Shown here: positions 9,555 through 18,139 of the stretch, one piece after another
Numbering within the stretch: position 1 is the stretch's first letter
Layout of the letters: each line of letters starts with the position of its first letter
NCBI GenBank assembly: GCA_017848855.1
Contig: JAFIHF010000014.1
Span: 1 to 64,000, forward strand
Source of the DNA: Rhodanobacter denitrificans
Lineage (GTDB): Bacteria > Pseudomonadota > Gammaproteobacteria > Xanthomonadales > Rhodanobacteraceae
Length of the DNA: 64,000 bases
Direction of reading: 5' to 3'
The notes under the pieces: generated by a model
What the model was told of the DNA's origin: nothing
The model's database searches: none
The model's input: the letters and a program-made list of their open reading frames with translations, nothing else
Program-made: the position numbers and the translations under genes

Positions 9555-9697
9555 GCGGCTTCCTTGGAGCGCGGGTGTTCACGAAGATGAACGTCAAGTA
9601 AGGGCGTTGCTGCAACTTGTTGATCGTCAATGGGTTCACTTCCCGTGGGAAGGTCGGGTTGGCGATTCCATCAAATGGCCGGCAAATAAACCGTGGC
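9555..9697. other. gap before hsdR
   Basis: 143 bp between the frameshifted small gene and hsdR. No gene, repeat or clear promoter is seen; hsdR may be read from the operon promoter or from a weak site here. Confidence 0.4.
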
Positions 9698-9944
9698 TCA
9701 TCTTGCCCACCAAGGGAGGTACTTCATGTATTTCCTGGCCGCACCGACGTCGTCTGGAACGATCACTCCGGCTTCCAGTGCTTCCCGGATCAGGCGGGAG
9801 GCCGTAGCGCTGTTCTTCTCGTCGATACCGAAGCGGGCGTGCAGGCTGGTGTTGGTCATCTGGCCCCCGCTGCACGTAACGCAGGCAGGCGTGCAGGTAG
9901 CAGGCTCGGACAGGTCGTTCGGCTTCGATCCGGTTGATGCTCAT
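9698..9944 (-). pseudogene. frameshifted small gene, C-terminal winged-helix of an AlbA_2-type ATP-binding protein
   Basis: The ATG at 9944 overlaps the hsdS stop (ATGA). The first 28 codons read MSINRIEAERPVRACYLHAC and on to YVQRG; the frame then turns into Arg-rich nonsense. Skipping one G of the five-G run at about 9861-9870 restores a sensible frame, QMTNTSLHARFG, FGIDEKNSATASRLI, ending ARKYMKYLPWWAR at the TGA at 9698. This resembles the C-terminal winged-helix segment of RecG-like/AlbA_2 ATP-binding proteins often found in RM loci. The 247-bp length equals 82 codons plus one base. It could be a real one-base insertion, a slippage-controlled gene or a sequencing error. Confidence 0.6.
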
Positions 9945-11194
9945 GCGGCTTCCCGGAAACTGAACAGGCGGTCGCGGTAGTGCTCGTACTGCCGGCGGCG
10001 AGCGGCGATCTCGGAGGGCAGGCCGCAGGTGAGATCGTTCACCAGCGCGTCGAATTGATCGAGGATGGCGACGATGCGGGCTTGCTCTTCAAGCGGTGGC
10101 ACGGGAACCTGGAGATTCTCCATTTCAGATTTTCGTATGGAAGGAACTGCACCAGAATCGTGTGCAAGTTTGCTGAGATCAATCGTTTGCATCCAGAAAA
10201 AGAGGAAGCGCGGATTGAGTAGCTCACTCGGAATCAAGCCCATGACATTGTTGTCGTAAGCCGATGGTCTAGACAGAAGGCGCTTCTTGTTTGTCGCTAC
10301 GGCTGCACCGATCTTCGGAAGGATCACAGTTCCCGCGGGCGCTGGCGTGACGCCGAGTTTCTTTGCCGCCACGTCGTCAATGTAGTTGTTGGCGGCAGTC
10401 ATTATCGTTTCGTTCCCCGGAAGGTTCATATCACTGACTTTGTAGAATGGATACGCACCCTCAAGTTGGCCTTGATGTACATTGGGGAAGCCCCAGCCGC
10501 TTCGAATTTCCGCAACTTCAGCCATGGTCATTAGTCTTAGTTTGCTTGCTTGCTTGCTTGCGCCCGTTGTGTGCTCGCCGAAGGCGAGTAGCGCGTCGCG
10601 ATAGTACTGGTACTGCCGGCGGCGCGCCTCCAGCTCCGCCTCCAGCTCCGCCTCCAGCTTGGTGAAGGCGTCGAGTACCTTCACGATTTCGCGCTGAATT
10701 TTGAGCGGTGGCAATGGGAGGCGAATTTTTGCCAGCGATTCTCCCGATATACGGCGAACCTTTGTACCAGTGATGCGCTTCTTCTTTTGTCCTTGGAACT
10801 GCTCGGATTGGAAAAAGTACGCGACGTACTTTGGTTCAAGTTTGTGGCGATAGATGTATGCGTCCCCGCTGACGGCAACTTCGGCGTCGCCAACCCATGC
10901 GACTGCCTTTGCGACCGCCTCGTCGTCCTCGCTGGTCGTCGCAATTACAAGGTCGCCTGGCTGTGCCTTCCGAAGTCTCGCGGCTAGTGCGCTGCTCACG
11001 AACGATTTCGTCTCCACGGCCCATGTGCCGTAGTGCGTATGAATCTGGCCGTAGTGGATTGCGCCGACCCCTACATTTGTGAGGTCACTTTTCTGGAGGC
11101 CATTGCCGCGAATAAACTCACCGACTTCACCGAGCGTTTTGAACTCCACTCCCTCCGGACAAAGCTCCGCGATCATCTCATCAATGCGGCTCAT
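9941..11194 (-). CDS. hsdS: type I restriction-modification specificity subunit (HsdS)
   Basis: A 417-residue specificity subunit with two target-recognition domains (about residues 15-165 and 225-375), each followed by a conserved spacer helix: PPLKIQREIVKVLDAF then LEAELEAELEARRRQYQYYR, and PPLEEQARIVAILDQF then EIAARRRQYEHYR. Each TRD sets one half of the DNA target. The central spacer has 2.75 copies of a 12-bp unit encoding LEAE (10625-10657), comparable to the TAEL repeats of EcoR124I, and just after it a (GCAA)5 tract (10542-10561) whose change would split the protein after TRD1. Base composition is lower in GC than flanking genes. ATGA overlaps join it to the genes on both sides. Confidence 0.95.
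   Translation of the reverse strand: MSRIDEMIAELCPEGVEFKTLGEVGEFIRGNGLQKSDLTNVGVGAIHYGQIHTHYGTWAVETKSFVSSALAARLRKAQPGDLVIATTSEDDEAVAKAVAWVGDAEVAVSGDAYIYRHKLEPKYVAYFFQSEQFQGQKKKRITGTKVRRISGESLAKIRLPLPPLKIQREIVKVLDAFTKLEAELEAELEARRRQYQYYRDALLAFGEHTTGASKQASKLRLMTMAEVAEIRSGWGFPNVHQGQLEGAYPFYKVSDMNLPGNETIMTAANNYIDDVAAKKLGVTPAPAGTVILPKIGAAVATNKKRLLSRPSAYDNNVMGLIPSELLNPRFLFFWMQTIDLSKLAHDSGAVPSIRKSEMENLQVPVPPLEEQARIVAILDQFDALVNDLTCGLPSEIAARRRQYEHYRDRLFSFREAA
10542..10561 (-). repeat. tetranucleotide (GCAA)5 in hsdS
   Basis: Five uninterrupted TTGC units on the plus strand (GCAA on the coding strand) between the two halves of hsdS, encoding part of GASKQASKL. Four-base units do not fit the codon length, so gain or loss of one unit would frameshift hsdS. 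ATG codons directly after the tract (LMTMAEV) could restart the second half. Confidence 0.9.
10625..10657 (-). repeat. 12-bp in-frame repeat in hsdS spacer helix
   Basis: 2.75 copies of CTGGAGGCGGAG on the coding strand, encoding LEAE-LEAE-LEA in the central spacer. Each unit adds four residues, about one helical turn, so a copy change would alter the distance between the two target half-sites without breaking the frame. Confidence 0.85.
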
Positions 11195-12027
11195 TTCTTC
11201 TTTCCTTCCAGTTGCCGCGTGCCAAGCTTCTTCGCATTCATTCGACTCACCACCGGCTTGCCCGTGCTCTTCTCCAGTTGCAGCCGCGCAGCCTTGGCGG
11301 TCTTGGCGCCTTCCTTCGCCACCCTGGCGCTGGCGTCGAAGCCCTGCGGGTTGCGCACCGCCGAAATATCGGTGGCTGCCACCTCGGCCAGCATGTTCAG
11401 CACCAGCTCCGTGTTGGTCATGTTGTCGCGCAGGTTCTCTTTCTTCAGTCCCTTGTGCTGCTTGTATTCGCGCGTGGTCATGCCGGCCCAGGTCTTGCTC
11501 ATCAGGTCGGTCAGCGCGGCGTATTCCTGCCCCCGGCTGACGCCGGATTTATCCCATTCGTCGGTCAGCGCCTTGCGCACTTCGATGGATTTGATGCGCT
11601 GGTTGATCCAGTTCTCGCTGTAGCCGAGGCGGCGATAGTTCTGGATGGCCCGGTCGATGGAAAGCTCCGGGTCGACAGTTTCGTCCAAGCGCTCACTGCC
11701 CACCTGCGCCAACCACAGCTTGAACGGCTCGGCCCGTTTGCTGGGGATGGACTGGATCAGCCGCAGAATCTGCCCGGTGTCAGCCACATCGGTCAGTCTG
11801 AGCTTGCCGTCGGCGGCACGCATCTTCAAACCGTGACAATGCGTCACGGTTTCGTTGCCTTCGGCTTTCAGGCGCTGCTTCAGTTTGCGCCAGTAGGCCG
11901 TGGCGTCGACGCTTTCGGTCAGGACGGCCACGATGTCCACGATCGAGAACCACCACTTCTCGTTGTCCGCATCCCATTCGGTGCGCACCTGGTGGGATTC
12001 GAAGAGCTTGATCTTGCCGTCGCTCAC
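11191..12027 (-). CDS. DinD-like / BRO-N domain protein inside the RM operon
   Basis: A 278-residue protein resembling E. coli DinD (274 residues) and BRO-family proteins. The N-terminal half has the BRO-N pattern WFSIVDIVAVLTESVDATAYW with GLKMRAADGKLRLTDVAD; the C-terminal half is basic and helical, ending in a Lys-rich tail. E. coli DinD is SOS-induced and inhibits RecA strand exchange; that role is known for the family and not shown here. It overlaps hsdM upstream (12024-12027) and hsdS downstream (11191-11194) by ATGA, so it is fully built into the operon and probably acts with the RM system, for example as a modulator during phage attack or DNA damage. Confidence 0.8.
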   Translation of the reverse strand: MSDGKIKLFESHQVRTEWDADNEKWWFSIVDIVAVLTESVDATAYWRKLKQRLKAEGNETVTHCHGLKMRAADGKLRLTDVADTGQILRLIQSIPSKRAEPFKLWLAQVGSERLDETVDPELSIDRAIQNYRRLGYSENWINQRIKSIEVRKALTDEWDKSGVSRGQEYAALTDLMSKTWAGMTTREYKQHKGLKKENLRDNMTNTELVLNMLAEVAATDISAVRNPQGFDASARVAKEGAKTAKAARLQLEKSTGKPVVSRMNAKKLGTRQLEGKKK

Positions 12028-13646
12028 GGGCTTTCCCCTTCGAGGTCCGCCACGATGGCGTCGATCGCCGTGCGCAGTTCCGCCTGTCGCGCCACGATGC
12101 GCGCGATCTCTGCGTTAAGCGCCCGGATGTCCACCGTCTCGCGGGTGTCCGGCTGCTCCACGTACGAGGACACGGCGATGTTGTAGCCGTTGGCGGCGAT
12201 GGCGTCGTTCTCCACCAGCCGCGCGAAATGCGCCGCGTCGGCGCGGGCGGTGAACGCGGCGAGGATCTTCTGCTGGTTGGCCTCGGTGAGCTTGTTCTTG
12301 TTGCCCACGCGCACGCACTCGGCGCTGGCGTCGATGAACAGCGTGGCATTGTCGCGCTTGGACTTCTTCAGCACGATCACGCAGGTGGCGATGGTGGTGC
12401 CGAAGAACAGGTCCGGCGGCAGCTGGATCACCGTGTCGACGTAGTTGTTGTCGATCAGGTACTGGCGGATCTTCTGCTCGGCGCCGCCGCGGTAGAGCAC
12501 GCCGGGAAACTCGACGATGGCCGCGGTGCCGTTCACCGCCAGCCAGCTCAGCATGTGCATGGTGAAGGCGAGATCGGCCTTGCTCTTGGGCGCCAGCACG
12601 CCCGCGGGCGCGTAGCGCGGGTCGTTGATCAGGAGCGGGTTGGCGTCGCCCTCCCAGCGGATCGAGTAGGGCGGATTGGAGACGATGGCCTCGAACGGCT
12701 CGTCGTCCCAGTGCGCCGGGTCGGTGAGTGTGTCACCGTGGGCGATGTCGAACTTCTCGAAGTTGATGTCGTGCAGGAACATGTTGATCCGGCACAGGTT
12801 GTAGGTGGTCAGGTTGATTTCCTGGCCGTAGAAGCCCTGCCGCACGCGGTCGTGGCCCAGCACCTTGGCGAACTTCAGCAGCAGTGAGCCGGAGCCGCAG
12901 GCCGGGTCATAGACCTTGTTGACCTCGGTTTTGCCGACCACGGTGATGCGGGCGAGCAGCTCGGAGACCTCCTGCGGCGTGAAGAACTCGCCGCCGGACT
13001 TGCCGGCGGTCGAGGCGTACATCGTCATCAGGTATTCGTAGGCGTCGCCGAACAGGTCGATGCTGTTGTCGTGGAAGTTGCCGGAACCGTTGCCCAGCGG
13101 CAGGTCGCCGATGGCGTCGAGCAGCTTCACCAGCTTCTCGTTGCGTTTGGCAACGCTGGGGCCGAGCTTGCTGCTGTTGACGTCGAGGTCGTCGAACAGG
13201 CCCTTGATGTCGTCCTCGCTGTCGGCGCCGATCGCCGAGCCTTCGATGGCGGCGAACACGCGGGCCAGCGTCTCGTTGAGGTTGGCGTCGTCGCGCGCCC
13301 GCTGGCGCACGTTGGCGAACAGCTCGGACGGCAAGATGTAGAAACCCTTTTCCTTCACCGTTTCGACGCGGCCGAACTCGGCTTCGGCGTCGGGCAGCGC
13401 GGCGTAGTCGAAGCCCGCACTGCCGGCTTGGCGCTCCAGCGTGTTCAGGTAGGCCGTCAGGTTCTCCGAGATGAAACGGTAGAACAGCATACCGAGTACG
13501 TAGCTCTTGAAGTCCCAGCCATCGACGGCGCCGCGCAGGTCGTTGGCGATGCGCCAGATGGTCTTGTGCAGCTCCGCCCGCTCGGCTTCCTTGTTGTTCT
13601 GGCTCACGTCGCCGATTCCCCGTGCTGATGGCGTCAAATGCGCCAT
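12024..13646 (-). CDS. hsdM: type I DNA methyltransferase subunit (HsdM)
   Basis: A 540-residue N6-adenine methyltransferase subunit. The N-terminal helical domain reads AELHKTIWRIANDLRGAVDG, very close to EcoR124I HsdM, placing the system near type IC. The SAM-binding motif I is DPACGSGSLL and the catalytic motif IV is NPPYS. Two HsdM with one HsdS methylate hemimethylated sites and protect the host. The start is uncertain: the frame opens with ATG at 13646, but GTG at 13607 (VSQNNKEAERAEL) follows a GGGGAA site and fits the family N-terminus better. First gene of the operon. Confidence 0.95.
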   Translation of the reverse strand: MAHLTPSARGIGDVSQNNKEAERAELHKTIWRIANDLRGAVDGWDFKSYVLGMLFYRFISENLTAYLNTLERQAGSAGFDYAALPDAEAEFGRVETVKEKGFYILPSELFANVRQRARDDANLNETLARVFAAIEGSAIGADSEDDIKGLFDDLDVNSSKLGPSVAKRNEKLVKLLDAIGDLPLGNGSGNFHDNSIDLFGDAYEYLMTMYASTAGKSGGEFFTPQEVSELLARITVVGKTEVNKVYDPACGSGSLLLKFAKVLGHDRVRQGFYGQEINLTTYNLCRINMFLHDINFEKFDIAHGDTLTDPAHWDDEPFEAIVSNPPYSIRWEGDANPLLINDPRYAPAGVLAPKSKADLAFTMHMLSWLAVNGTAAIVEFPGVLYRGGAEQKIRQYLIDNNYVDTVIQLPPDLFFGTTIATCVIVLKKSKRDNATLFIDASAECVRVGNKNKLTEANQQKILAAFTARADAAHFARLVENDAIAANGYNIAVSSYVEQPDTRETVDIRALNAEIARIVARQAELRTAIDAIVADLEGESP

Positions 13647-13764
13647 GTTTCAGCATCGTCATGGCGAGTGCAACCACCGGCGCGGAGGTTGTCGCGTCGG
13701 TGGATGAAAGGCGGCGGGTTGAGTGCCCGATGGCATGTCGGGCGGCTTGGAAACAGTCGTGGGC

Positions 13765-15138
13765 TCAGTACGCGAACTCGCGGAACACCGGGTCGACCGA
13801 GCCGCCCCAGGCGCCATGGAACAGCTCCAGCTTGCGTTCGGCCGGGGTCTGGTTCGCTTCGACGATTTCGAGCAGCGGTTCGAGGTAGATGCGTTCGTCG
13901 GCGCCGTTGCGGTTGAGCTTGTTGCGGCGGGCGAGGCCGTGGGCGGCGATCTTCAACGCCTCGCCGGCCAGATCGCGCACGGTGCCGCCGCGGAACGGCA
14001 GCTGCAGCGCCTGCTTCGGCACGCCGTTGCGCAGGGCGTGGCGTTCGGCCATCGAGAAATCCTTGACCAGGTCCCAGGCCGCGTCCAGCGCGTCGTCGTC
14101 GTAGAGCAGGCCCACCCACAGCGCGGGCAGGGCGCACAGGCGGTTCCACGGGCCGCCGTCGGCGCCGCGCATTTCCAGGTACTGCTTCAGCCGCACCTCG
14201 GGGAAGGCGGTGGTGAGGTGGTCGGCCCAATCCTTCATGGTGGCCTTGGTGCCCGGCAATGCAGGTAGCTCGCCGACCATGAAGCGCCTGAAGTCCTGGC
14301 CGGCGAGGTCGATGTATTTGCCGTCCTGGTAGCTGAAATACATCGGCACGCCGAGTGCGTAGTCCACGTAGCGCTCGTAGCCGAAGCCGTCGGCGAACAC
14401 GAAGTCCAGCATGCCGGTGCGGTCGGCGTCGGTGTCTTCCCACACGTGCGAGCGGTAGGACAGATAGCCGTTTGGACGGCCATCGGTGAACGGCGAGTCG
14501 GCGAACAGCGCGGTAGCGATCGGCTGCAGCGCGAGGCCCACGCGGAACTTCTTCACCATGTCCGCTTCGCTGGAGAAATCCAGGTTCACCTGCACGGTGC
14601 AGGTGCGCGTCATCATGTCCAGGCCCAGGTTGCCGACCTTGGGCATGTATTCGCGCATGATCCGGTAGCGGCCCTTGGGCATCCACGGCATCTCGTCGCG
14701 GCGCCACTTCGGCTGGAAGCCCATGCCGAGGAAACCCAAGCCCATCGGCTCGGCCACCGAACGCACTTCCTCCAGGTGCTGGTTCACCTCGCAGCAGGTC
14801 TGGTGGATGGTCTCCAGCGGCGCGCCGGAGAGCTCCAGCTGCCCGGCCGGCTCCAGCGTGATGTTGGCCTGGCCGCGGGTCAGCGCCACGGGAATCTCGC
14901 CCTCGCGGGCGATGTCCCAGCCGTGCTGCGCGGCGATGCCTTCCAGCAGCGCGCGGATGCCGCGCTCGCCCTCGAACGGCGGCGGCGCGAGGTCGTCGGT
15001 GCGGAAGCCGAACTTCTCGTGCTCGGTGCCGATGCGCCAGGCCTCGCGCGGCTTCTCGCCCGCGGCGAGGTAGTCGATCAGTTGCTGGCGCCCTTCGATG
15101 GGCGTGCTCTTGACGGCACTGGGGATGGACACGGGCAC
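13765..15138 (-). CDS. gshA: glutamate-cysteine ligase (GCS2 type)
   Basis: A 457-residue ligase that makes gamma-glutamylcysteine, the first step of glutathione synthesis. It belongs to the plant/proteobacterial GCS2-like class: GTEHEKFGF near residue 38, [17 protein letters not shown] near 89, CTVQVNLDF near 184 and [10 protein letters not shown] near 326 are the substrate and metal-binding blocks of that class. Length is normal. It lies on the same strand as rho with 237 bp between them, a space holding a hairpin and a heptamer repeat. Confidence 0.93.
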   Translation of the reverse strand: MPVSIPSAVKSTPIEGRQQLIDYLAAGEKPREAWRIGTEHEKFGFRTDDLAPPPFEGERGIRALLEGIAAQHGWDIAREGEIPVALTRGQANITLEPAGQLELSGAPLETIHQTCCEVNQHLEEVRSVAEPMGLGFLGMGFQPKWRRDEMPWMPKGRYRIMREYMPKVGNLGLDMMTRTCTVQVNLDFSSEADMVKKFRVGLALQPIATALFADSPFTDGRPNGYLSYRSHVWEDTDADRTGMLDFVFADGFGYERYVDYALGVPMYFSYQDGKYIDLAGQDFRRFMVGELPALPGTKATMKDWADHLTTAFPEVRLKQYLEMRGADGGPWNRLCALPALWVGLLYDDDALDAAWDLVKDFSMAERHALRNGVPKQALQLPFRGGTVRDLAGEALKIAAHGLARRNKLNRNGADERIYLEPLLEIVEANQTPAERKLELFHGAWGGSVDPVFREFAY

Positions 15139-15256
15139 GATCTCGCAGGGTGAGGCCTCGACTATGGAGGCGCCGCGCGGCCGCGAAAAGGGGCCAGGTC
15201 AAAAAATTTGCACGTGGTGGTACAGGTATGGCGTGGGCGGCAGGCGCCCGACACGA

Positions 15257-15281
15257 CAAGGCCGGCGCGCGGCCGGCCTTG
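15257..15281. terminator. hairpin downstream of rho
   Basis: CAAGGCCGG and its exact complement CCGGCCTTG around a 7-base loop, between rho and gshA. There is no T tract; it is a candidate transcript end for rho. Confidence 0.45.
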
Positions 15282-15310
15282 CGTCGGCGTTGGGCACGCC
15301 GCGATGCTTT

Positions 15311-15373
15311 CCCGAGTCCCGAGTCCCGAGTCCCGAGTCCCGAGTCCCGAGTCCCGAGTCCCGAGTCCCGAGT
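15311..15373. repeat. nine tandem copies of heptamer CCCGAGT
   Basis: 63 bp of perfect 7-bp tandem repeat ending two bases before the rho stop codon (TAA at 15378-15376 on minus). It is a simple-sequence repeat, with no spacers, so not a CRISPR. It would lie in the 3' untranslated region of rho. Confidence 0.95.
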
Positions 15374-15375
15374 CC

Positions 15376-17118
15376 TTACCGTTTCATGGAATTGAAGAAC
15401 TCGTCGTTCGACTTGGTGTTCTTCATCTTGTCGAGCATGAACTCCATCGCGGCCAGCTCGTCCATCGGGTGCAGCAGTTTCCGCAGGATCCAGATCTTCG
15501 CCAGCATGTCCGGCTCGATCAGCAGGTCCTCGCGGCGGGTGCCGGAGCGGTTGATGTCGATGGCGGGGTAGACGCGCTTCTCGGCGATGCGGCGGGACAG
15601 GTGCACTTCCATGTTGCCGGTGCCCTTGAACTCCTCGTAGATCACCTCGTCCATCTTCGAACCGGTGTCGATCAGCGCGGTGCCGATGATGGTGAGGCTG
15701 CCGCCTTCTTCCACGTTGCGCGCGGCGCCGAAGAAGCGCTTCGGGCGCTGCAGCGCGTTCGCGTCCACGCCGCCGGTGAGCACCTTGCCGGAGCTGGGCA
15801 CCACGGTGTTGTAGGCGCGGGCGAGGCGGGTGATGGAGTCGAGCAGGATCACCACGTCGCGCTTGTGCTCGACCAGGCGCTTGGCCCGCTCGATCACCAT
15901 CTCGGCCACCTGCACGTGGCGCACGGCCGGCTCGTCGAAGGTGGAGCTGATGACCTCGGCGCGCACGGTGCGGGCGATCTCGGTCACTTCCTCCGGGCGC
16001 TCGTCCACCAGCAGGATGATGACGTGCGCCTCGGGGTGGTTGTACTGGATCGCCTGCGCGATGTTCTGCAGCATCATCGTCTTGCCCGACTTGGGCTGCG
16101 ACACGATCAGCGCGCGCTGGCCCTTGCCGATCGGGGCGATGAGGTCGAGGATGCGGCCGGTGATGTCCTCGGAGGAACCGTTGCCGCGCTCCAGCTTGAA
16201 CGCCTTGCGCGGGAACAGCGGCGTGAGGTTCTCGAACAGCATCTTGTTCTTGGACGCCTCCGGCGGATCGCCGTTGATGTCGTCCACGCGCAGCATCGCG
16301 AAGTAGCGCTCGCCTTCCTTGGGGTGGCGCACGCGCCCGGTGATGTAGTCGCCGGTGCGCAGGTTGAAGCGGCGGATCTGGCTGGGGCTGACGTAGATGT
16401 CGTCGGGGCCGGCCAGGTAGCTCTCGTCGGCCGAGCGCAGGAAGCCGAAGCCGTCCTGCAGGATCTCCAGCACGCCCTCGGCCCAGATGCCGCCGCCGGA
16501 GCGGGCGTGCGCCTTCAGGATCGAGAAGATCACGTCCTGGCGGCGCGCGCGCGCCACGCCTTCCTGGATGCCCAGCGATTCGGCGAAGGCGAGCAGCTGC
16601 GGCGCCTTCATGCGCTTGAGTTCGGTGAGGTTGATCAGGCGATCGTCCGCGCCGGGGTCGGCGTTGTCGTCGTCCATCGGCAGCCCGTGCGGGTTGTTGT
16701 AGCGCGGGTTGCCGCCGCCACCGCCCTGCTGCTGGCGCTGCTGGTTGCGTTCGTTGCGCTCGTGGCGGCGGCGGCGGCCGCGGCCTTCGCGCTCGTTGCG
16801 GTTGCCGTTGCCGTTGTTGCCCTGCGGGTTGTTGCCGTTGTTCTGCTGGCCCTGCGCTTGCGGGTTCTGCGGCTGCTGGCCGGGTTCGCGCGCTTCGGGC
16901 GCAGTGCCCTCGTTGCCCGTGGCAACTGGTGCGGCGGCGGGCGCGGCCGGCGGCGGGGGCAGCGGCAGTTCGGGGGCCGCGGTGGCGGCTGGGGCATCGC
17001 CGGCGGGCGGCTTGCCGCCGCGCGGCTGGCGGCGCGGTGCGCGCGGACGCGACTCGGTCGGGCTCTCGGCGCCGCCGGCGTCGTTCAGGGTGGTGCTATC
17101 GGTATCGGACACGGGCAA
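15376..17118 (-). CDS. rho: transcription termination factor Rho
   Basis: A 580-residue hexameric RNA helicase that ends transcription. The conserved part starts at [16 protein letters not shown] (161), followed by the RNA-binding OSB domain (GFGFLRS and [10 protein letters not shown]), the P-loop QPKSGKTM at 341-348, DERPEEV and the Walker B block [13 protein letters not shown]. The first 160 residues are an extra low-complexity region: Pro/Ala-rich, then Gln/Asn/Gly-rich, then [16 protein letters not shown]. coli Rho has only 419 residues. Such extensions occur in several phyla and can bind RNA or phase-separate; their role here is unknown. The CCCGAGT repeat starts just past its stop. Confidence 0.97.
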   Translation of the reverse strand: MPVSDTDSTTLNDAGGAESPTESRPRAPRRQPRGGKPPAGDAPAATAAPELPLPPPPAAPAAAPVATGNEGTAPEAREPGQQPQNPQAQGQQNNGNNPQGNNGNGNRNEREGRGRRRRHERNERNQQRQQQGGGGGNPRYNNPHGLPMDDDNADPGADDRLINLTELKRMKAPQLLAFAESLGIQEGVARARRQDVIFSILKAHARSGGGIWAEGVLEILQDGFGFLRSADESYLAGPDDIYVSPSQIRRFNLRTGDYITGRVRHPKEGERYFAMLRVDDINGDPPEASKNKMLFENLTPLFPRKAFKLERGNGSSEDITGRILDLIAPIGKGQRALIVSQPKSGKTMMLQNIAQAIQYNHPEAHVIILLVDERPEEVTEIARTVRAEVISSTFDEPAVRHVQVAEMVIERAKRLVEHKRDVVILLDSITRLARAYNTVVPSSGKVLTGGVDANALQRPKRFFGAARNVEEGGSLTIIGTALIDTGSKMDEVIYEEFKGTGNMEVHLSRRIAEKRVYPAIDINRSGTRREDLLIEPDMLAKIWILRKLLHPMDELAAMEFMLDKMKNTKSNDEFFNSMKR

Positions 17119-17383
17119 ACCTCGCGGGGCGCCGTTGGGAAACAGGAGGGAAGGATGTGCGTCGCGCCAGGCAGGGCGCAGGGGGATCAGGAAGACCCCG
17201 ACGGACGCGGCAATCTAGCACCCGCCGCGCGTGGCCGTAAAGCGTCGTGCACGGCCCTGCGAGGCGTCATGCCCGCGCAAGCGGGCATCCATGTCGATCT
17301 TCGGTGAGCCTCGGGATGGATTCCCGCTTGCGCGGGAATGACGTCGTCGCTGGAGCGGGGCGTTGCCGCAAGGCGGACGGGCC
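17119..17383. other. rho-trxA spacer
   Basis: 265 bp between rho and trxA on the minus strand. Apart from the palindromic repeat at 17275-17343, no gene or clear site is seen. Confidence 0.5.
17275..17343. repeat. REP-like hairpin, CGTCAT-CCCGCGCAAGCGGG family, copy 1
   Basis: Starts CGTCATGCCCGCGCAAGCGG and ends with the near-complement CCCGCTTGCGCGGGAATGACG arm, each arm itself palindromic. A close second copy is at 60535-60601 and a shorter relative at 56934-56989. All lie between genes. Confidence 0.85.
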
Positions 17384-17710
17384 TCAGATCGCCTTGTCGA
17401 TCATCTGGGCCAGCTGGCCCTTGCTGACGGCGCCGATCTGGGTGGCCTCGACCTTGCCGTTCTTGAACACCATCAGGGTGGGGATGCCGCGCACGCCGTA
17501 GGTGCGCGGGGTCTTCTGGTTGTGGTCGATGTTGAGTTTCACGATGCGCAGCTTGCCCTGGTACTGGCCGGCCAGCTCGTCGAGGATCGGCGCGATGGCC
17601 TTGCACGGGCCGCACCATTCGGCCCAGAAGTCCAGCAGCACAGGAGTCTCGGACTTCAGCACTTCCTGCTCGAAGGCGTCGTCGCTTACATGGGTAATCA
17701 GGTCGCTCAC
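17384..17710 (-). CDS. trxA: thioredoxin
   Basis: A 108-residue thioredoxin with active site WCGPC in [14 protein letters not shown] and the cis-Pro of GIPTL. It is a general disulfide reductase of the cytoplasm. I chose GTG at 17710 ([15 protein letters not shown]), preceded by GGAGA, since it matches E. coli TrxA (MSDKIIHLTDD); the longer frame to 17764 adds an unlikely 18 residues. It is divergent from rhlB and sits in the rho-trxA-rhlB order seen in Xanthomonadales. Confidence 0.95.
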   Translation of the reverse strand: MSDLITHVSDDAFEQEVLKSETPVLLDFWAEWCGPCKAIAPILDELAGQYQGKLRIVKLNIDHNQKTPRTYGVRGIPTLMVFKNGKVEATQIGAVSKGQLAQMIDKAI

Positions 17711-18139
17711 CGGGGTCTCCGAAAGACGGGTGGAAGGAAGGTTTGACGACCACGCGGCCAGCATCGGCTACACTGGGGCGCCCATGAAGCGCGGGTCGAA
17801 CCGGGAAAGAGGGGCTTTGGCCGTTGCGGCCCGGGGCCTCATTGCAACGTAACTCGGGGCGCGATTCAAGCGATTCAAGGGCGGCAACGGACGGTTCCGT
17901 TGACATAGGCGAGGTGGTTCCAGCGAGCCCTTTCGCCTATGCCAGCGGGACTGCCGGTTGCGCCGCCAACGTTTCGGCGCCCAGCGCGGCCCCGCGTGCG
18001 GGCTGACGGGTCTTGCCCGCCGCCGCGTGCGTTCCGCGCCGCCACGTGCCGTTCTTCCACTCAGCTCCGTGCCGCCTCCGGCGGCGGAGCCGGGCCGGCC
18101 CTGACGCCCGTGCCCGCATCCCACCGGCTGTTTCCATCC
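17711..18139. other. divergent trxA-rhlB leader region
   Basis: 429 bp between the start codons of trxA and rhlB. It should hold both promoters; a TTGACA at 17899-17904 toward rhlB lacks an obvious -10 partner. The plus-strand frame stays open from 17939 into rhlB but codes Ala/Arg-rich text with no family match, so I read it as an untranslated leader. Confidence 0.4.

Noticed and set aside
6562-9639. 1025-codon minus-strand frame overlapping hsdR
   Set aside because: Arg/Gly/Pro-rich shadow in another frame; hsdR has all catalytic motifs.
9698-9944. Programmed ribosomal frameshift
   Set aside because: The site is a plain G run without a recognisable slippery heptamer or downstream structure; a one-base indel is simpler. 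Kept as a pseudogene call.
6540-13646. Genomic island with integrase and att sites around the RM operon
   Set aside because: No integrase, transposase, tRNA gene or direct repeats at the borders; only the operon itself is evident.
15311-15373. CRISPR array
   Set aside because: Seven-base units without spacers, and no cas genes in the window.
17939-18139. 67-residue N-terminal extension of RhlB
   Set aside because: Ala/Arg/Pro-rich text unlike any RhlB; the family start [11 protein letters not shown] lies at 18140.
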